DNA of 64,000 nt from Trichosphaerium sp. ATCC 40318 (lineage: Eukaryota; Discosea; Flabellinia; Trichosidae). The stretch covers positions 1 through 64,000 of the forward strand of contig JALMLS010000033.1 in NCBI GenBank assembly GCA_038496445.1. The letters run 5' to 3'. A program made the position numbers and the translations under genes. Position 1 is the stretch's first letter; the number at the start of each line of letters is the position of its first letter. The notes beneath the pieces are model-generated. The model saw only the letters and a program-made list of their open reading frames with translations. It did not search any database and was not told the origin of the DNA. This document shows positions 46,501 through 58,432 of the stretch, piece by piece.

Positions 46501-49500
46501 CAGTTGGTTATAAAATGCATCGTCCCATACACCAACAATATTAGCCGCTGCCATTTCGCCTGTAAAAAGTAGGTTAGCACGTGGGTAACACAGTATTAAA
46601 TAAAGCCATACTTAACACCAAATTAGCATCAATATTCTCATCGATAAAAGCTTGTGTGTCAGCGTTATTTATAGTATCTACGAGCAAACCATCAAGTCCT
46701 AACAAAAAGGTTGTTTAATAAACAGTACTCACATAGCCGACGTACCATCAACAAGATTCTTAAACATGCTATGACTTTGCGAAGGGTCTGTTAAGCGCTC
46801 CTTATAAGTCTCAAGTAGTGATTAGTACCATACACGAAAAGAGGTAAACGCACTTGTCTCTCGTAAGTATAAGAGTATCGCTGCATCAGAGAGAAATCTG
46901 ATGGACAAGTTGTGCTACTTAATACCCTACAAAACAACTTAATTGATTAAGCTTATTTTTTTTTCCAAAAAATTACTCACGATGTATCTCCAGGTCCGTA
47001 TGGACCTTCATGTCCATCAAGACCTTTTGAATGAAATAAATGACCTGCTCTCTCTTCTGAGAGATGCCTACAGTTCTTGTTCCTTCTTGGAAGGGATTTT
47101 TTTATCAAATCCCGATCACTTGTTACTTTCATGGCATATCGGAAGTACCTTCCATTAACTATAAGTTATTAATATCAGTTTTATTATTGCTTGAGGATAA
47201 TATTGTTGTACCATTTGTGCGTACGAAAGATACGTCTGGAGCACTTATACCGAGTAACTGAAGTGTTCTATAATACATTGGTGTAGTGAACATTGTGCAA
47301 TCTGGGCTCATCTTGTGCAAAACAATGACACTCTCATCATCAATGAGACTCCAATTGGGTACTTCCAAGTGAAAGGAAAGACCCAAATTTGGGTCCTCTA
47401 TTGGACCCGGTGGATCAGTATCTAAATTGGACCACGAAGCCTATAAGAATAGCAATTAACATTAAGTATCCTTTTTTGTTTCTGTTTACCTGTTTTCTCT
47501 CGTGCCATGCCATCTAGCTCTTGCACTTGATACTTTGCCTGTTGGACCATGTACTAGAATAGCTGGGACCATACTATTCCATTCTTGTTGTACAATACAA
47601 TCAAAAACGCGACGATGCTCAACAGCAAAAAAAACGTTTGTGTACATTACTTCCCAATTTTCTGCTGATAAGAATATATGGAACGTGGGTGTTGTGCTTG
47701 TTTGTGTAGGTGTGATAAAGTAAGCATGATGCCGAAATGGATCTGATTTTCTTGGTGACTCTACAGTACTACAAAGACAGATATTAATGACTTTGAAAAA
47801 GATTGTTTAAAAAACAAGTGAAAGGTTTTACCTTCCGTCGAGCAATGTCATTACTATCTTGTATTTTACGACTGTATTCTCTGTATAGGATTCTGTTATT
47901 ACTCCTCTATACTGATTGAGTACAGCTGTCTATAAATAGGTGAGTATAGTTAAAAAAGATTTCTAAGTACCTTTGTTAAGATTATTTGAGCTGTTTCATC
48001 CGATGTCTGTAGTTCCTCGTTATGAGCAAAGTAGGATAAAGCAACTTGAATAACAGATGATGTATCTGGTCCGACTTCAACGAAAACTTGAAGCTAATAC
48101 GTATAAGACTTAATTGCGTGAGTAATAAAGTCATACAGGAGTTGAAGGTCTGATGGCACTCTTTGGCATATTGAAAGAAATCTTAGTGACGATTGGCTTT
48201 AATATTTGAGTATTGTCAATAACGTTTGCGGCAGCAGGTGTTGGTAGTCCTGCCTCCCAATTATAGGCATATTTACCTGGTAGATTCCAAGATTTTCTCT
48301 GTAAAGAAAACCCTTTGTATTTGAAAGTTTGCATGTTGGTGTATGGAGATTCTCCTGCAACATGAAATACTTCTCTTGAGTCACCAAGTGCATCTATTAA
48401 CCATAAGTAGAGCTATCATTATACTGTTATATTATAATATTACCTGGTGATACTGGCCATGGGAATGTGTTATTGTACTTAACGTAGTCTACAGCAAAAC
48501 CATTCTCGTTTATTAAAGCAACCTTTTATCATTTAGTTGAGAATCAATAGCTAGTCCTTACCTTTTCGCCATCATTAGATAGCTCTCCTGTATATGGTCC
48601 CAAGGAAGATTCCGGCAACATGTATAGATTATTTACTGCGATCACGTCACGTGCAATAACTGAACATGAGTTAAACTACTTGCAATTTCAAGGTACGCAT
48701 ACCCAGAAATGACTTCGCATTAATTATGGTTCCGGAAGGAAATCTGTAGTCTAATGTGTCTTGTGATACGAGACGCCAATGAGATATATCTACAGAAGTG
48801 TCTTCATTATTGTATATTTCAACAAACTCATGTCGGTCATGAATTGTGTCCTTTTGTGCGAAGTTAGATGAAAATAACCAAGAACTAGTTCGTACCTCCA
48901 AAACTGGATGATACATCAACTCAGATATTACAATATCTCTTTTGTCAAATCCGTCTATGGAACATGATTTGAATAAAGGAGGTCCACCAGGAGTGCCACT
49001 CCATTCGGAATGCCTATCACTGTCCACTACATAGATTGTTATTTAAGGTAACAACAGTTTTAATAAGATTTACAACTACGCACTTGGTACAGGCGATGGA
49101 GCCCAGTAAGACGGTTGTGTATAGTCTGTGGTATTATAGCATATCATTTCTAGCGATGAACCAAAACCACCGGCAAGTGGGTCCCAAGGAAAGTCGTCAC
49201 CAATAGTCATTTCGAATCTAATTTGTTATTATTATTCTAGGTCTTTGTTCTACAGCAACATCACATACTCTGTTTCTCCGGCAGCTGAAACAATTCTTAT
49301 AATTTGCTCAGTATCCAAAAGGTCTTTTCCATAACTTAGAGGTGATATTTTCGTATCAGGAATATTGTAAACGCTGAAGGAAAATCAACAAAAAATATAA
49401 ACAAGTAGTAGAGAAAATGTAGCAGTTTTGACAGTGTTTTACCACCACTACCAATAATTATGCCAGCGAAATTTCTTTCATTTGGTTCAAGATTTTGCAT

Positions 49501-50168
49501 CTCAGCCAGGCGAATAGGAACTCAATTACGGTACCATAGGAGGAAAAAAAACATTTCAAAAATTACTACAAATGGATTTCTCTTTTGGGAATATTGAAAT
49601 ACAAATGAGGTTAAATTTCCTTTTGAGTTTTCTTGCGCTTGTACCGCTAGCCTCACTTACGATTGAAGAGCTTCTTTGTTCCTTGCAACGACATAGTATG
49701 CTCTTGGTGCAATATTCGAATTTAATGGAAAAATATAATCACTGCCACCTTGACCTATGCCTAGAAGAGCGTTTAGAACCAGTAACTAGCTTTTAGACAA
49801 GAATTTATCCGCAGTGTTGAACCCTAAAAGGTTTTTTGTTCTAAGCGGTTGCATACCTTCAATTTTGAAACCTGTGAGCGATATTTCTTGGTCTCCAGTG
49901 TTGTAGAGCTCTAAAAATTCATATTCTTCGTCGGAAATACGAGCATTGTACATAATTTCCGATACGATAATCTATACGGCTGCATTAGGGCAAAGCAACC
50001 GTTGTACCGAAATGTCGTTGTCGGTTTTGTGAGCTGTACTATTTCGTACCTTGGAGTCAGTAATAACGCAAATAAACGCTATGAAGGCGAATAACAGCGT
50101 AATTGATGAAGCTAGAAGTAAAAAAGTTTAAAACGTGTCATAATAGCGTTATTCGTACGTGAGTGCAT
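43600..50168 (-). CDS. Large surface protein: lamin-tail, CotH-kinase-like, FN3, MPT-repeat stalk, membrane span
   Basis: Exon 1 (ATGCACTCAC at 50168) joins through a 47-nt GTACGA intron to a signal peptide, SSITLLFAFIAFICVITDSK. Lamin-tail domain 1: IIVSEIMYNARISDEEYEFL and FPLNSNIAPRAYYVVARN, then SLEMICYNTTDYTQPSYW. Lamin-tail domain 2: DIVISELMYHPVLEV, HEFVEIYNNEDTSVDISHWR and PSGTIINAKSFLG. A CotH-like region follows (YRTLQLLGISAPDVSFVRTN; FHSKGLDGHEGPYGPGDTS; VVGVWDD-type segment near 46530). Then a fibronectin III domain (MKWHKPNPNGAEIIDYR), a Met-Pro-Thr stalk (45250-45506), an unknown domain, a membrane span (LIAVAVAVVVLIMAACIIAC) and a basic/Ser-rich cytoplasmic tail stopping at 43600. 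CotH proteins are protein kinases of the secretory route; activity here is unproven. Confidence 0.75.
45250..45506 (-). repeat. Met-Pro-Thr-Thr tandem repeat in the stalk
   Basis: Repeats of 12 nt encode MPTT, MPTA and close variants more than fifteen times. Reading frames on the opposite strand here (Gly/Val/Ile-rich) are shadows of this repeat. Confidence 0.85.
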
Positions 50169-50280
50169 TGTTTAGTAGTACATGTGCTTGTGTGATGAGG
50201 GTGAGTTGTTCTTTAGTTACTTTATTTAAATTCTCGCTTAAACCGTTACAGCACATAATTACAGGCGCAACGGGTATAGA
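50169..50280. promoter_or_regulatory. 112-bp divergent promoter region
   Basis: The start codons of the minus-strand surface-protein gene and the plus-strand 5'-nucleotidase gene are only 112 bp apart. Both promoters and 5' ends must lie here. No defined motif was identified. Confidence 0.55.
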
Positions 50281-51615
50281 ATGACCGACGCTCCGCAGCT
50301 TATCTTTAGTGATAAGGCTGCCTTTGATAAAAAGCGTAAAAAGATGCGGGAAGATGGTCCCTTGAAGCTACAAGGTAAAGAAAGGGCTACAAAGTCCAGT
50401 GAATGTAATAATTAGTTAACGGCTATCAGTTGTGGCTGATTTCGATCGAACACTAACTACAGCTACGTCGTATTCAACATATGGCATTGTAGAGAAATGT
50501 GGCTTTTTGAGCGAAAAATACCATGAAACAGTGCGCGGACTATACGCCCACTACTATCCGATAGAGATAGACCATACTATTTCAAAGGTTCGTCGCCATG
50601 TATCTGTGTTCAGCATGTGACCCGTAAAAAGGAGGAAAAGACCATCAAAATGGTTGAATGGTGGACGAAAGTACGTCTATACGCCTTAGAATTACATTTA
50701 AGATCTACAACTCCGAAAAATTAACAATGTGAAGGCAAACAAAGCGCTTGCTGATGAAAACGTTAATATCAGCCTCTTCCCTAAGATGGTGGAGGTTGCT
50801 ACCGTTGCGTTTCGCGATCGTACGTGTACTTTTTTGATTTGAAATTATTATTTTATTTACACCCACGTGAAGATACACGTGATATGTTCAAAGAGTGTGA
50901 GGCAAATAACGTCCCTCTGTTGGTGTTTTCTGCTGGATTGACACCTGTCATTGAGAGTGTATTCATGTAAGTCCGAAAACCTGGTCCAACCCGGTTTTGT
51001 TTGTATTTTTTGTGACACTGCATTTGTATCTATTTTTGGTTTTTGACTTAACGTAGGCACCTTGAAAAGAAGATATACAAGAATATGCATATCGTATCGA
51101 ATAATCTAGGTGTCACCGACACTGGAAAAATAACTGGCCTTAGTGGTAACCTTTATTAATTGTTTTTAACCAAAGGTTTGTTAGCTAATGCCTGCTACTT
51201 TAAGGTACTCTAATTCACGTGTTGAATAAGAACGAATTCACACTACCAACCGATACACCTTGGTATGGTCAAATAAAGAACAGAGACAACGTAATTCTCA
51301 TGGGTACGCAGTCATAAAACCTTGAAAAAAGAGATTATTAAACAACTTCAAGGTGATCACACTGGTGATGCCTCTATGGCTGATAAACTGCCTCATGGCG
51401 AGATTATTAGAATTGGTTTCCTAAACTCAAAGGTAACGAGAAATTCTCATTCAAAGACACTGTACGGGCAATTGTTTTTTGATTTCTATTTTTAGGTTGA
51501 GGAAAATATTGAAAATTATAAGAAACTATTCGATGTTGTAGTCACTAATGATGGAACAATGGAGTTTGCTTTGAAGCTCATAAAAGAGATTTTACATAAT
51601 AAAGATTTCTTGTAG
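50281..51615 (+). CDS. Cytosolic 5'-nucleotidase III
   Basis: Nine or so exons give about 300 residues of the UMPH-1/NT5C3 family, which dephosphorylates pyrimidine nucleoside monophosphates. The HAD nucleophile motif is VVADFDRTLTT (DxDxT, with Asp as nucleophile). Family words include GIVEKCGFLSEKYHE, MVEWWTK, VPLLVFSAGLTPVIE, NMHIVSNN, HVLNKNE, GDHTGDASMADKLPHG (motif IV region) and IRIGFLNSK. The end, YKKLFDVVVTNDGTMEFALK, is typical of the family. It is divergent from the surface-protein gene and convergent with the symporter gene, whose stop is 68 bp away. Confidence 0.9.
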
Positions 51616-51683
51616 AAAGAATTCACAACAAAGTTCGGGAGTACCTCTGAAGGGATGGCTTTTTTATTGTTTTTTTTTTTTGT

Positions 51684-53977
51684 TCAATTTTTTTCGTCCA
51701 TTGTAATGCCGGTCGTCCTCTGTTTTGGTGGTTGCCAGTATACTGCTATTACTACAGTAGATAATAGTATGCAAATAAATCCATTGATAAGAGACATAAG
51801 TGACCATTGTGGTAGTCCTGAGATTATAACTTGGCGTTCTTGTTGAGGTGAAAAAACAGGTAACATTGCAATCAACATTATAGGCATCAAAGCTAAAAGA
51901 GGGTAATGTAATATTCCTTTTTTGATTCTCTGGTATTCTAATAGTGATAAAGGGCCAAAGCTGTCTTGAATCAATTCTGGCGCATCACTTGACATTGTCG
52001 TCTAAACGAGTTCAATATGAAAAACAATTTCATTCGATAAACTAAGTTATATTACCATATCTATCGAACTTGCTGTCTTCCTCTGGTATGCTTTTCGTAC
52101 TATATTTACAGTGAAGAATACAATGGTGTTGGCAATAAAAGCATACAGCCCTATGTCCACACCGTAAAATCGAGAAAAACCAGATATTGCAAGAGCTATA
52201 AGAATCACCATTCCAACGATAATCCCGCTTAAAACCTCGGTTGATTTTACCTCTAATACATGTTATTATAGACGAATTTCTACTAAGGGTGGTACCGAAA
52301 GAAGGGAATACTAGAGGTAAGAATAGACCCATAAAAAGCTGTGCTGTAATACCACCTTGTATAACGAAAAGAGTTGTTAAATTAATATTCCAAAAAAGAC
52401 TGACGGCCATACAACCGAATAACAATAGCGCATTTGATACTCTTCCAATGATAAGCGCCTTTTTATCTGATATAGAAGGCCAGATCAAACCCTAGAAACA
52501 TATAAGCGCCATAACAAAGCTCGCACGTGCCTTTACAATGTCCGTTATAAATATGTATCCAACAGACATTAAAGCTGAGTCTAAAGAAGACATAACAGCA
52601 GCAATTAAAATAGATGTAAAAATACTAACAATCCAATAGTAAGCGCCATGAAGGTCAAGTAAGTCTCTGAAAACAAGAGAAATAACTTGATCAGAATCTT
52701 CTTGTTTCAATAAAGGGTATCGTAAAATAGCTTGTACTCCAAGTAATACTGAAGGTATATGTCTAAAGTACGTTGTCCACAATCCTATTTAAAATAAATA
52801 ATCACACGTGATTGTCACGTGAAAACGACTTACCGATGATGTAAACGTTTTTAACTACTTGTTCGTCTCTCGCTGCTATGATTCGTTGTATGGCTGGTGC
52901 GTTGAATCCAGCAAGGGATGTGATGATAATAAAAGAAGCCCAACTTACTAAGGAGTTGTTATTACTCTGAAATACAACAATGCCTAAAACTACCTGTATT
53001 TTCTATTGTTGGTGTTGAAGTGTATACTTCATTAGTTTCATTCAAGGACTCTACAGCTTTCCCAATACCACCAAAAGTGTATCCTACTACAAAATACAAA
53101 AATATACCGCCGAGGATAAGCATGGAGCCCTTGAAATAAGAGTTATAAAGCATTATTATTTTACAACTCGCACCTGTATTAAGTCTGTCAATACCACTGA
53201 ACGGAAGCCACCAATGCTCTCATAAATCAATACTATGATAACAAGAAAGGAAGCACCCCAAACGGCTGGAACGCCTATAAGTCCCTCGTAACACAACTTT
53301 ACAAACTGATAACTAAGCATACAATACCTCTACAAAATCTCCCATGGCTTTACATTGAGACAAGACTTGTACACTTCCATAAGCAATCCACGTTAGGCTG
53401 TATACCAAAGCTAATATCTTTGAATCGTAGCTGCAAATGGTCAGACTTTCAAAAGAAACGAAGAATCGTACAGGTAGATAATAAGGTCGCTGGGCGCTAA
53501 GAACTTCTTTTGTCTGACAAGTCTAAAAAGTTGAGGAGCCCACATTGCGCCAATCAAGAAAATGCCAATGTCGACTTGAGACCACCTAAGAGCAACAAAA
53601 CCTAAGTGATGAGTGAACACGAACTACTGAAAAATACATTTCAAATCATAGACCTGTACGTCACGTGATATTTTTTTTTTGTCTTTAATTTTTTACCCTG
53701 ACGCTTACCTGTACGAAAAGCATCGCCGGGAATACCAACATAATTGTATCCAGACGTCAAAAAAGATAATAGCGTAAAAGCTAGAACAACGTTTCCCAAA
53801 TTTTGACCTGCCAAGTAGTAATCGCCTAGAAGGAACCAATTTAAACCAATGTTAAGTTAAAAATGTACCTAGCGTTTGTTGCCTTGCGTATAAGCGCCCA
53901 TATAGCGCTATACCGATTATGAACAATAAATATATGCCCAAGCAAACGTAGACGCCATAACCTAAGTCCAGAACCAT
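51684..53977 (-). CDS. Sodium/solute symporter (SLC5/SSS family)
   Basis: The start gives MVLDLGYGVYVCLGIYLLFI, a first membrane span. Next come GDYYLAGQNLGNVVLAFTLL and SGYNYVGIPGDAF, the family pattern around spans 2-3. The signature AAVMSSLDSALMSVGYIFIT near 52580 is the classical SSS motif. More hydrophobic spans follow to the last exon, which ends PKQRTTGITMDEKN. About 12-14 spans are expected. The solute could be sugar, proline, urea or another compound and cannot be told. The 3' end is convergent with the nucleotidase gene, so the two transcripts probably overlap. Confidence 0.85.
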
Positions 53978-54108
53978 TTTAAATGCTGTCAAGGAAAGTC
54001 GTCTCTATTCAATATTGTTTAAAAATGTATGTAGCCCCACTGCGTAACTACAAGATTGTAAGTCTTCCTTCATTAGTTATACAAAGCTATGTCTTTTTAT
54101 TAACTTTA

Positions 54109-54885
54109 TTACAACGAGCAAGCCCATGCTATTGCATCAACATGTACAGCAAAGTCAAATGAAATTAGCTCTGTAAAAGTTTTCTTCTTATTGCACTCCC
54201 ATAGCCATCCTATAAACTGTCTTCGTTGTAGGATATTGTGTACTTCTTTATTTAATTGCAGTAGAATCGACATCTCAGATTCTTTCAGTTTAAACCGCCA
54301 TGAATGTCCTCTCTTGGGTGTATCAAGGAAAGTTATCCATCTGACAAAGTAAGTATTTTTTTGGTTTCTATTGCATTGATTTTTCGAAAACAAATTCGCA
54401 TCATCAGAGGTACCTTGATAGTAACCTTTCGGGACTCTGTCGCTCTGACGTTTAGTGTATTTTTCTGGACACGAAGAGAAATATCCACAGACAACATAAA
54501 TGAATCGTGATTACTAATAAACCGTTACAAAATTCCTGCCGTACACTACAAGATAGAGTGTTTCTTTGTTGTCACATATTGGTATAACGCGTAGCTGAAG
54601 ATTGATAGATGTAACTAACGCATACCCTATGGCATTGTATTTTTACCAAAAAACTTCTGCAGCTTTGGGTCATAGTCCAACGAAAAGAGGGAGAACGGAT
54701 CCTAGCGTTACAAACCAAATAAAATTAAAGAAAAATCAAAAAGTGAATTTTACGTACAACACTCTTTTCTATGTGACTATTAATATCTCTTGTAGAATTA
54801 TCAGATGAGCTCAGATTGGCATGGAAAGAGAACACTAATACAGTTTGTATTCAATACAGTACAAAATTGAGGCTCTAGCGGCGTA
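54109..54885 (-). pseudogene. Unknown-family protein, copy 2 (broken)
   Basis: Same exon order as the copies at 6442-7302 and 57467-58432: QFCTVLNTNCISV, then DPFSLFSLDYDPKLQKFFGK, then SNHDSFMLSV, then the last exon KRGHSWRFKLKESEM ending SFDFAVHVDAIAWACSL. In exon 2, after FFGKNTMP, one base is missing relative to the other copies (near 54635), which brings TAG into frame; the +1 frame then resumes with GYALVTSINLQLRVIP. Exon 1 also meets a stop after QSEL. The last exon remains intact and ends at the same motif. Confidence 0.7.
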
Positions 54886-55096
54886 GTCGTTGTAAAACTA
54901 GTCATGACAGAATTATTTACAAAGCACGTGTCTAAAAGCTGACTTAAATAGATATTGTTTACTTAGTTCAGTTAAATACACAGTGTTGAACGACAACGTA
55001 ATGACTTATTCAAAGCGTTGCATTCCATGAGTTCATAGGAAATGAGAACAAATCAAGAATCAATACATATTGTAGCTATTTGACCGACTGTGGGTA
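54886..55096. other. Intergenic gap
   Basis: AT-rich, nothing recognised, between the broken family copy and P450 gene A. Confidence 0.4.
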
Positions 55097-57039
55097 CTAA
55101 TTGAATGATTCAAATATTACAGTAAGGTCTGGATTCGATTCATTAAGAAAGTTTCCATGGTAAGTAGCACGAATATCAGATGGATCTTCATTCTGGTCTA
55201 CGAAAAGAATCGTCAAAGAAAACAAAACTGAAACCTTGCAACTAGTATGCATGCTATGTTAATGCGTACCTGGGGGCTTTGTTATTTTAAAGCGTCTCAC
55301 GATACTACTAATCATTACGACAAGCTCTGTCAGTGCAAGGTTCTGACCAATACAGTTTCTTGGACCAGCACTGAATGGAATCCAAGAAAAAGAGCTTGCG
55401 TCGTTGTTAATAAATCTATCTGGATTGAATATATTTGGGTTTTCCCTGTGAGTTAACAGTTAAATAAAACCTCAAGTATTACACCACATACCATAGTTCT
55501 GGGTCACGCATCACAAAGAATATTGTCAGCAGAACGTTTTGACCGGAACTTATTGTTGTATTTCCCACGGTAAGGTCTTTGTTTAGAGCACGTGGTAAAT
55601 TGATGACAGGTGGATACATTCTCAGAGTCTCCCTGTGATAAATAAAATTTAGGTTCTGACCAATATAAAGAGAGCGTACTTGATGAATGCTTTTGTGTAC
55701 TTGAACTCATGAAGTTGTTGCTTTGTTGATATTGTTTCACCATCACCTTATTTGTTCATTTAGTTCATTGTCATTGGCTGGAATTGTACATACTTAGTAG
55801 GTCATTCGCCTCTTGTTTTAGTTTTTCTTGAATTTCTGGATACCTTGACATGACGTACAGTGCCCAAGCAAGTGTGATAGATGTCTAGGTTCGTATTAAT
55901 AGTAAAACTGGTATGTGACATACTGTGTCAAATCCTGCAAAGAAAAATAACAGAGCTTCATTTGCTATTGTAGCATCTGTAAGAATATCTGGATTGTCAG
56001 ATTGTGCCAACAACATCAGAGTTATCAAGTCATCACAAGGATTTCCTTCGTTAATGCGTCTACGTCTGTCATCAATAGCAGCAAATAACTTACCAAGAAG
56101 TTCAGCTTTGAGTTGACCATACTGTCTACAGACTTGTTTAGCAAGAAAGTGGAATAAAACACGAATCTCGTACTTGTATTCAAAGAGGCCAGCTGAGAGC
56201 AACTTGTACTTAAGATGTGTACCTAATGATTTCAAGAGTTTAGGGAAGTGATTCGCCAACCAGACATGATCGAAATCGCCACCAAATATCAAAGAAACAA
56301 TGATACGCATTGTTATCAGTGACGTTTCTTTCTTTGGTGTTGCTTCAAATTTACCATTTTTCATTTTCTTTTCAATATCGTCTAAACCCTTCGCTGTCAT
56401 CTCTGATATCATTGGAATCATCGCTTTCAATGATTTAAAGTGAAACACGGGTGTCAGTAATCTCCTACGGGCCTTCCAAACATCATCTGTTTGCATAGTT
56501 ACAAGACCATCTCCAAACATGTCTCCGATCTACACAAAAAGTAAGTCTGACATTGTTATTTTGACCGAGAAAAAAATGTCGTTTCGTGATGCCGTTTGGT
56601 TTGCACGTGATAAACATGACGTACAAGTTTATAATTTGCCAGATTCTTAGGCACGTTATCGCGTAATAAGAGCTGTTTAATTATACTACTATCGCTGACG
56701 CTGATAATATAGTGACCACTGACGGGGTGAATGCCCATTACTGTCACTTTATGGAGTTTGTTCTCTTTTGTCTTTGGCCATTTAATAATTCGGTTTACAT
56801 AATATCTTTGTGGTATTAGTTCTGTAGTACTTGTGAAGTGTAAAAACATCTACAACGTACGTTTTAGGATCAGTACCAAAACTCCAAGGGAATATTAAAG
56901 CGTTAGGATGCCGTGGTAGTCCAAGGTACCAGAATTTAACTTTTAGAAAACTGACAGCCTTCTTGCCATACACACGTAAGAAAGCTGCAATAAGCGCTAA
57001 CACGACGACAATTAAAATGAGTACAGCTGATGTGTCCAT
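55097..57039 (-). CDS. Cytochrome P450, gene A
   Basis: The N-terminus is an ER membrane anchor (VLILIVVVLALIAAFLRVYG) followed by LPRHPNALIFPWSFG. Exon 2 includes VHVTVMGIHPVSG-type sequence. The C-helix region is VWKARRRLLTPVFH with the heme-propionate Arg. The I-helix is FFFAGFDTV, the K-helix is ETLRMYPP (ExxR), and the heme loop is FSAGPRNCIGQNLAL with the Cys ligand. The layout is CYP4-like. It oxidises an unknown lipophilic substrate using NADPH-P450 reductase. About eight introns. The stop is at 55097. It is close kin of gene B at 60070-61995, and parts of exon 3 are almost identical. Confidence 0.9.
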
Positions 57040-57466
57040 CTGATAAGGAGTAATAATAATTGGGGTTGTTAAAAAGTAACTAATTTTTCTTTATCTCAAT
57101 CCTGCGAAATTTATGTTGAGGTTTCTTATGCAACGCGAGAATTCAAATGACAATCCCAACAGTACAATAACAAACAACCGTAAACAGTTTAAAACTATCT
57201 TGCTACATACTGTTAAAGGCCGTTGTATTTCGCATGAAAAGCAATGAGGTTGTTCACGTGATCTTTGATAACTGTCAAAGTTTATTACATAACTACAAAG
57301 GATTAGAGCTCTTTTTAAAGTAACTTTGGCAAAACACAACCTCTCACAAGACATTCACGTAGATGTCTTCTGGTTAAAAGAATAAACTGCCTATTTCAGA
57401 AAACGTTGTTCGTACTTCTCCAGCTTTGTTTAGCACAACCATACTTCGAGTGGTTTAAGTTATTTA

Positions 57467-58432
57467 TTACAATGAGCAAGCCCATGCTACAGCGTCAACA
57501 TTTACAGCAAAGTCAAAAGAATTAAGCTCAATGTATGACACCTCATCGGTACATTTCCATTTCCACGCGACACAATGTCTTTCATTTAGTACACGGCGTA
57601 CTTCTTGGTTTACTTCCCACCAACGCGATTTCTCAGATTCTTTTAACGAAAACCGCCATGAAAGGCCTTTCTTGCGCGTATCAAGCATGTTAACCCATCT
57701 AGAAAGCAAAAGTAAGCACATCAACATTCTTTTTTTGGTTCAGTGTTAACAGACGAAAAGTCGATCTTTTTTTTTTTTAACAGCTTATAACATACCTAGA
57801 TATTGACCTATACGTGCTGTACGCGTTTATAGGTCTCTTAGTTTTCTCCGAGCAGAATATAGCTACTGAAAGCATGAATGAGTCGTGGTTACTACCAAGT
57901 GTAAGTATAACACGTGTAACAATCAAGGTAAAAAACAAATGGCCCCAATCTTATTTTTTAGCAACGTACACAACTTGATAAAAACTTCCTTCCTGACTAT
58001 CCACAGGTATAACGCCTAGCTTTAGAGATATTGTCATAGCCAAGGCATATAATACAGGTCTTGTTGATTTACCGAAGACTTTCTGTAGCATTGGTTCATA
58101 GTCTAAAAAGAAGAGGGAGAACGGATCCTTTATGAAAAAATTAGTAAAAAAAATATCTGATAAAATGGTGCTCCTTTTGCTCTTTGTAAACAGCGTACCG
58201 CGCTCTCATTACTTTTTTCTCCATTGTCGTCTTTGTTACCATTCAGAGCGAAGCTCACCTCTTTGTAACTGGGTACGCCAATGTTATTATTGTTTAGGAC
58301 TGTACAAAACTTTGGGGTGACTGGTATCATGTGATCAATGCAGATTTTCTTAGTGAACTCTTTGCTGTTGGCGAAGCTGATAGAATTGCCTTTGAAGTGA
58401 TTACGCAATGTGAATCCACCTGAGCGCATCAT
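57467..58432 (-). CDS. Unknown-family protein, copy 3
   Basis: The fullest copy of the family. Exon 1 starts MMRSGGFTLRNHFKGNSISF and contains KFCTVLNNNNIGVPSYKEV. A GTACGC intron joins in phase 0 to DPFSLFFLDYEPMLQKVFGK, TRPVLYALAMT and GVIPVD. The next exon gives SNHDSFMLSVAIFCSEK and RPINAYSTYRSIS. The last gives WVNMLDTRKKGLSWRFSL and ends SFDFAVNVDAVAWACSL. About 250 residues, with no disabling change seen. The family is not recognised. It sits between two P450 genes on the same strand. An upstream element shared with copy 1 lies at 58651-58672. Confidence 0.65.

Noticed and set aside
55925-56116. Plus-strand frame within P450 gene A (and its twin at 60891-61115)
   Set aside because: Both are antisense to the conserved I-helix exon. 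Their similarity only reflects the P450 duplication.
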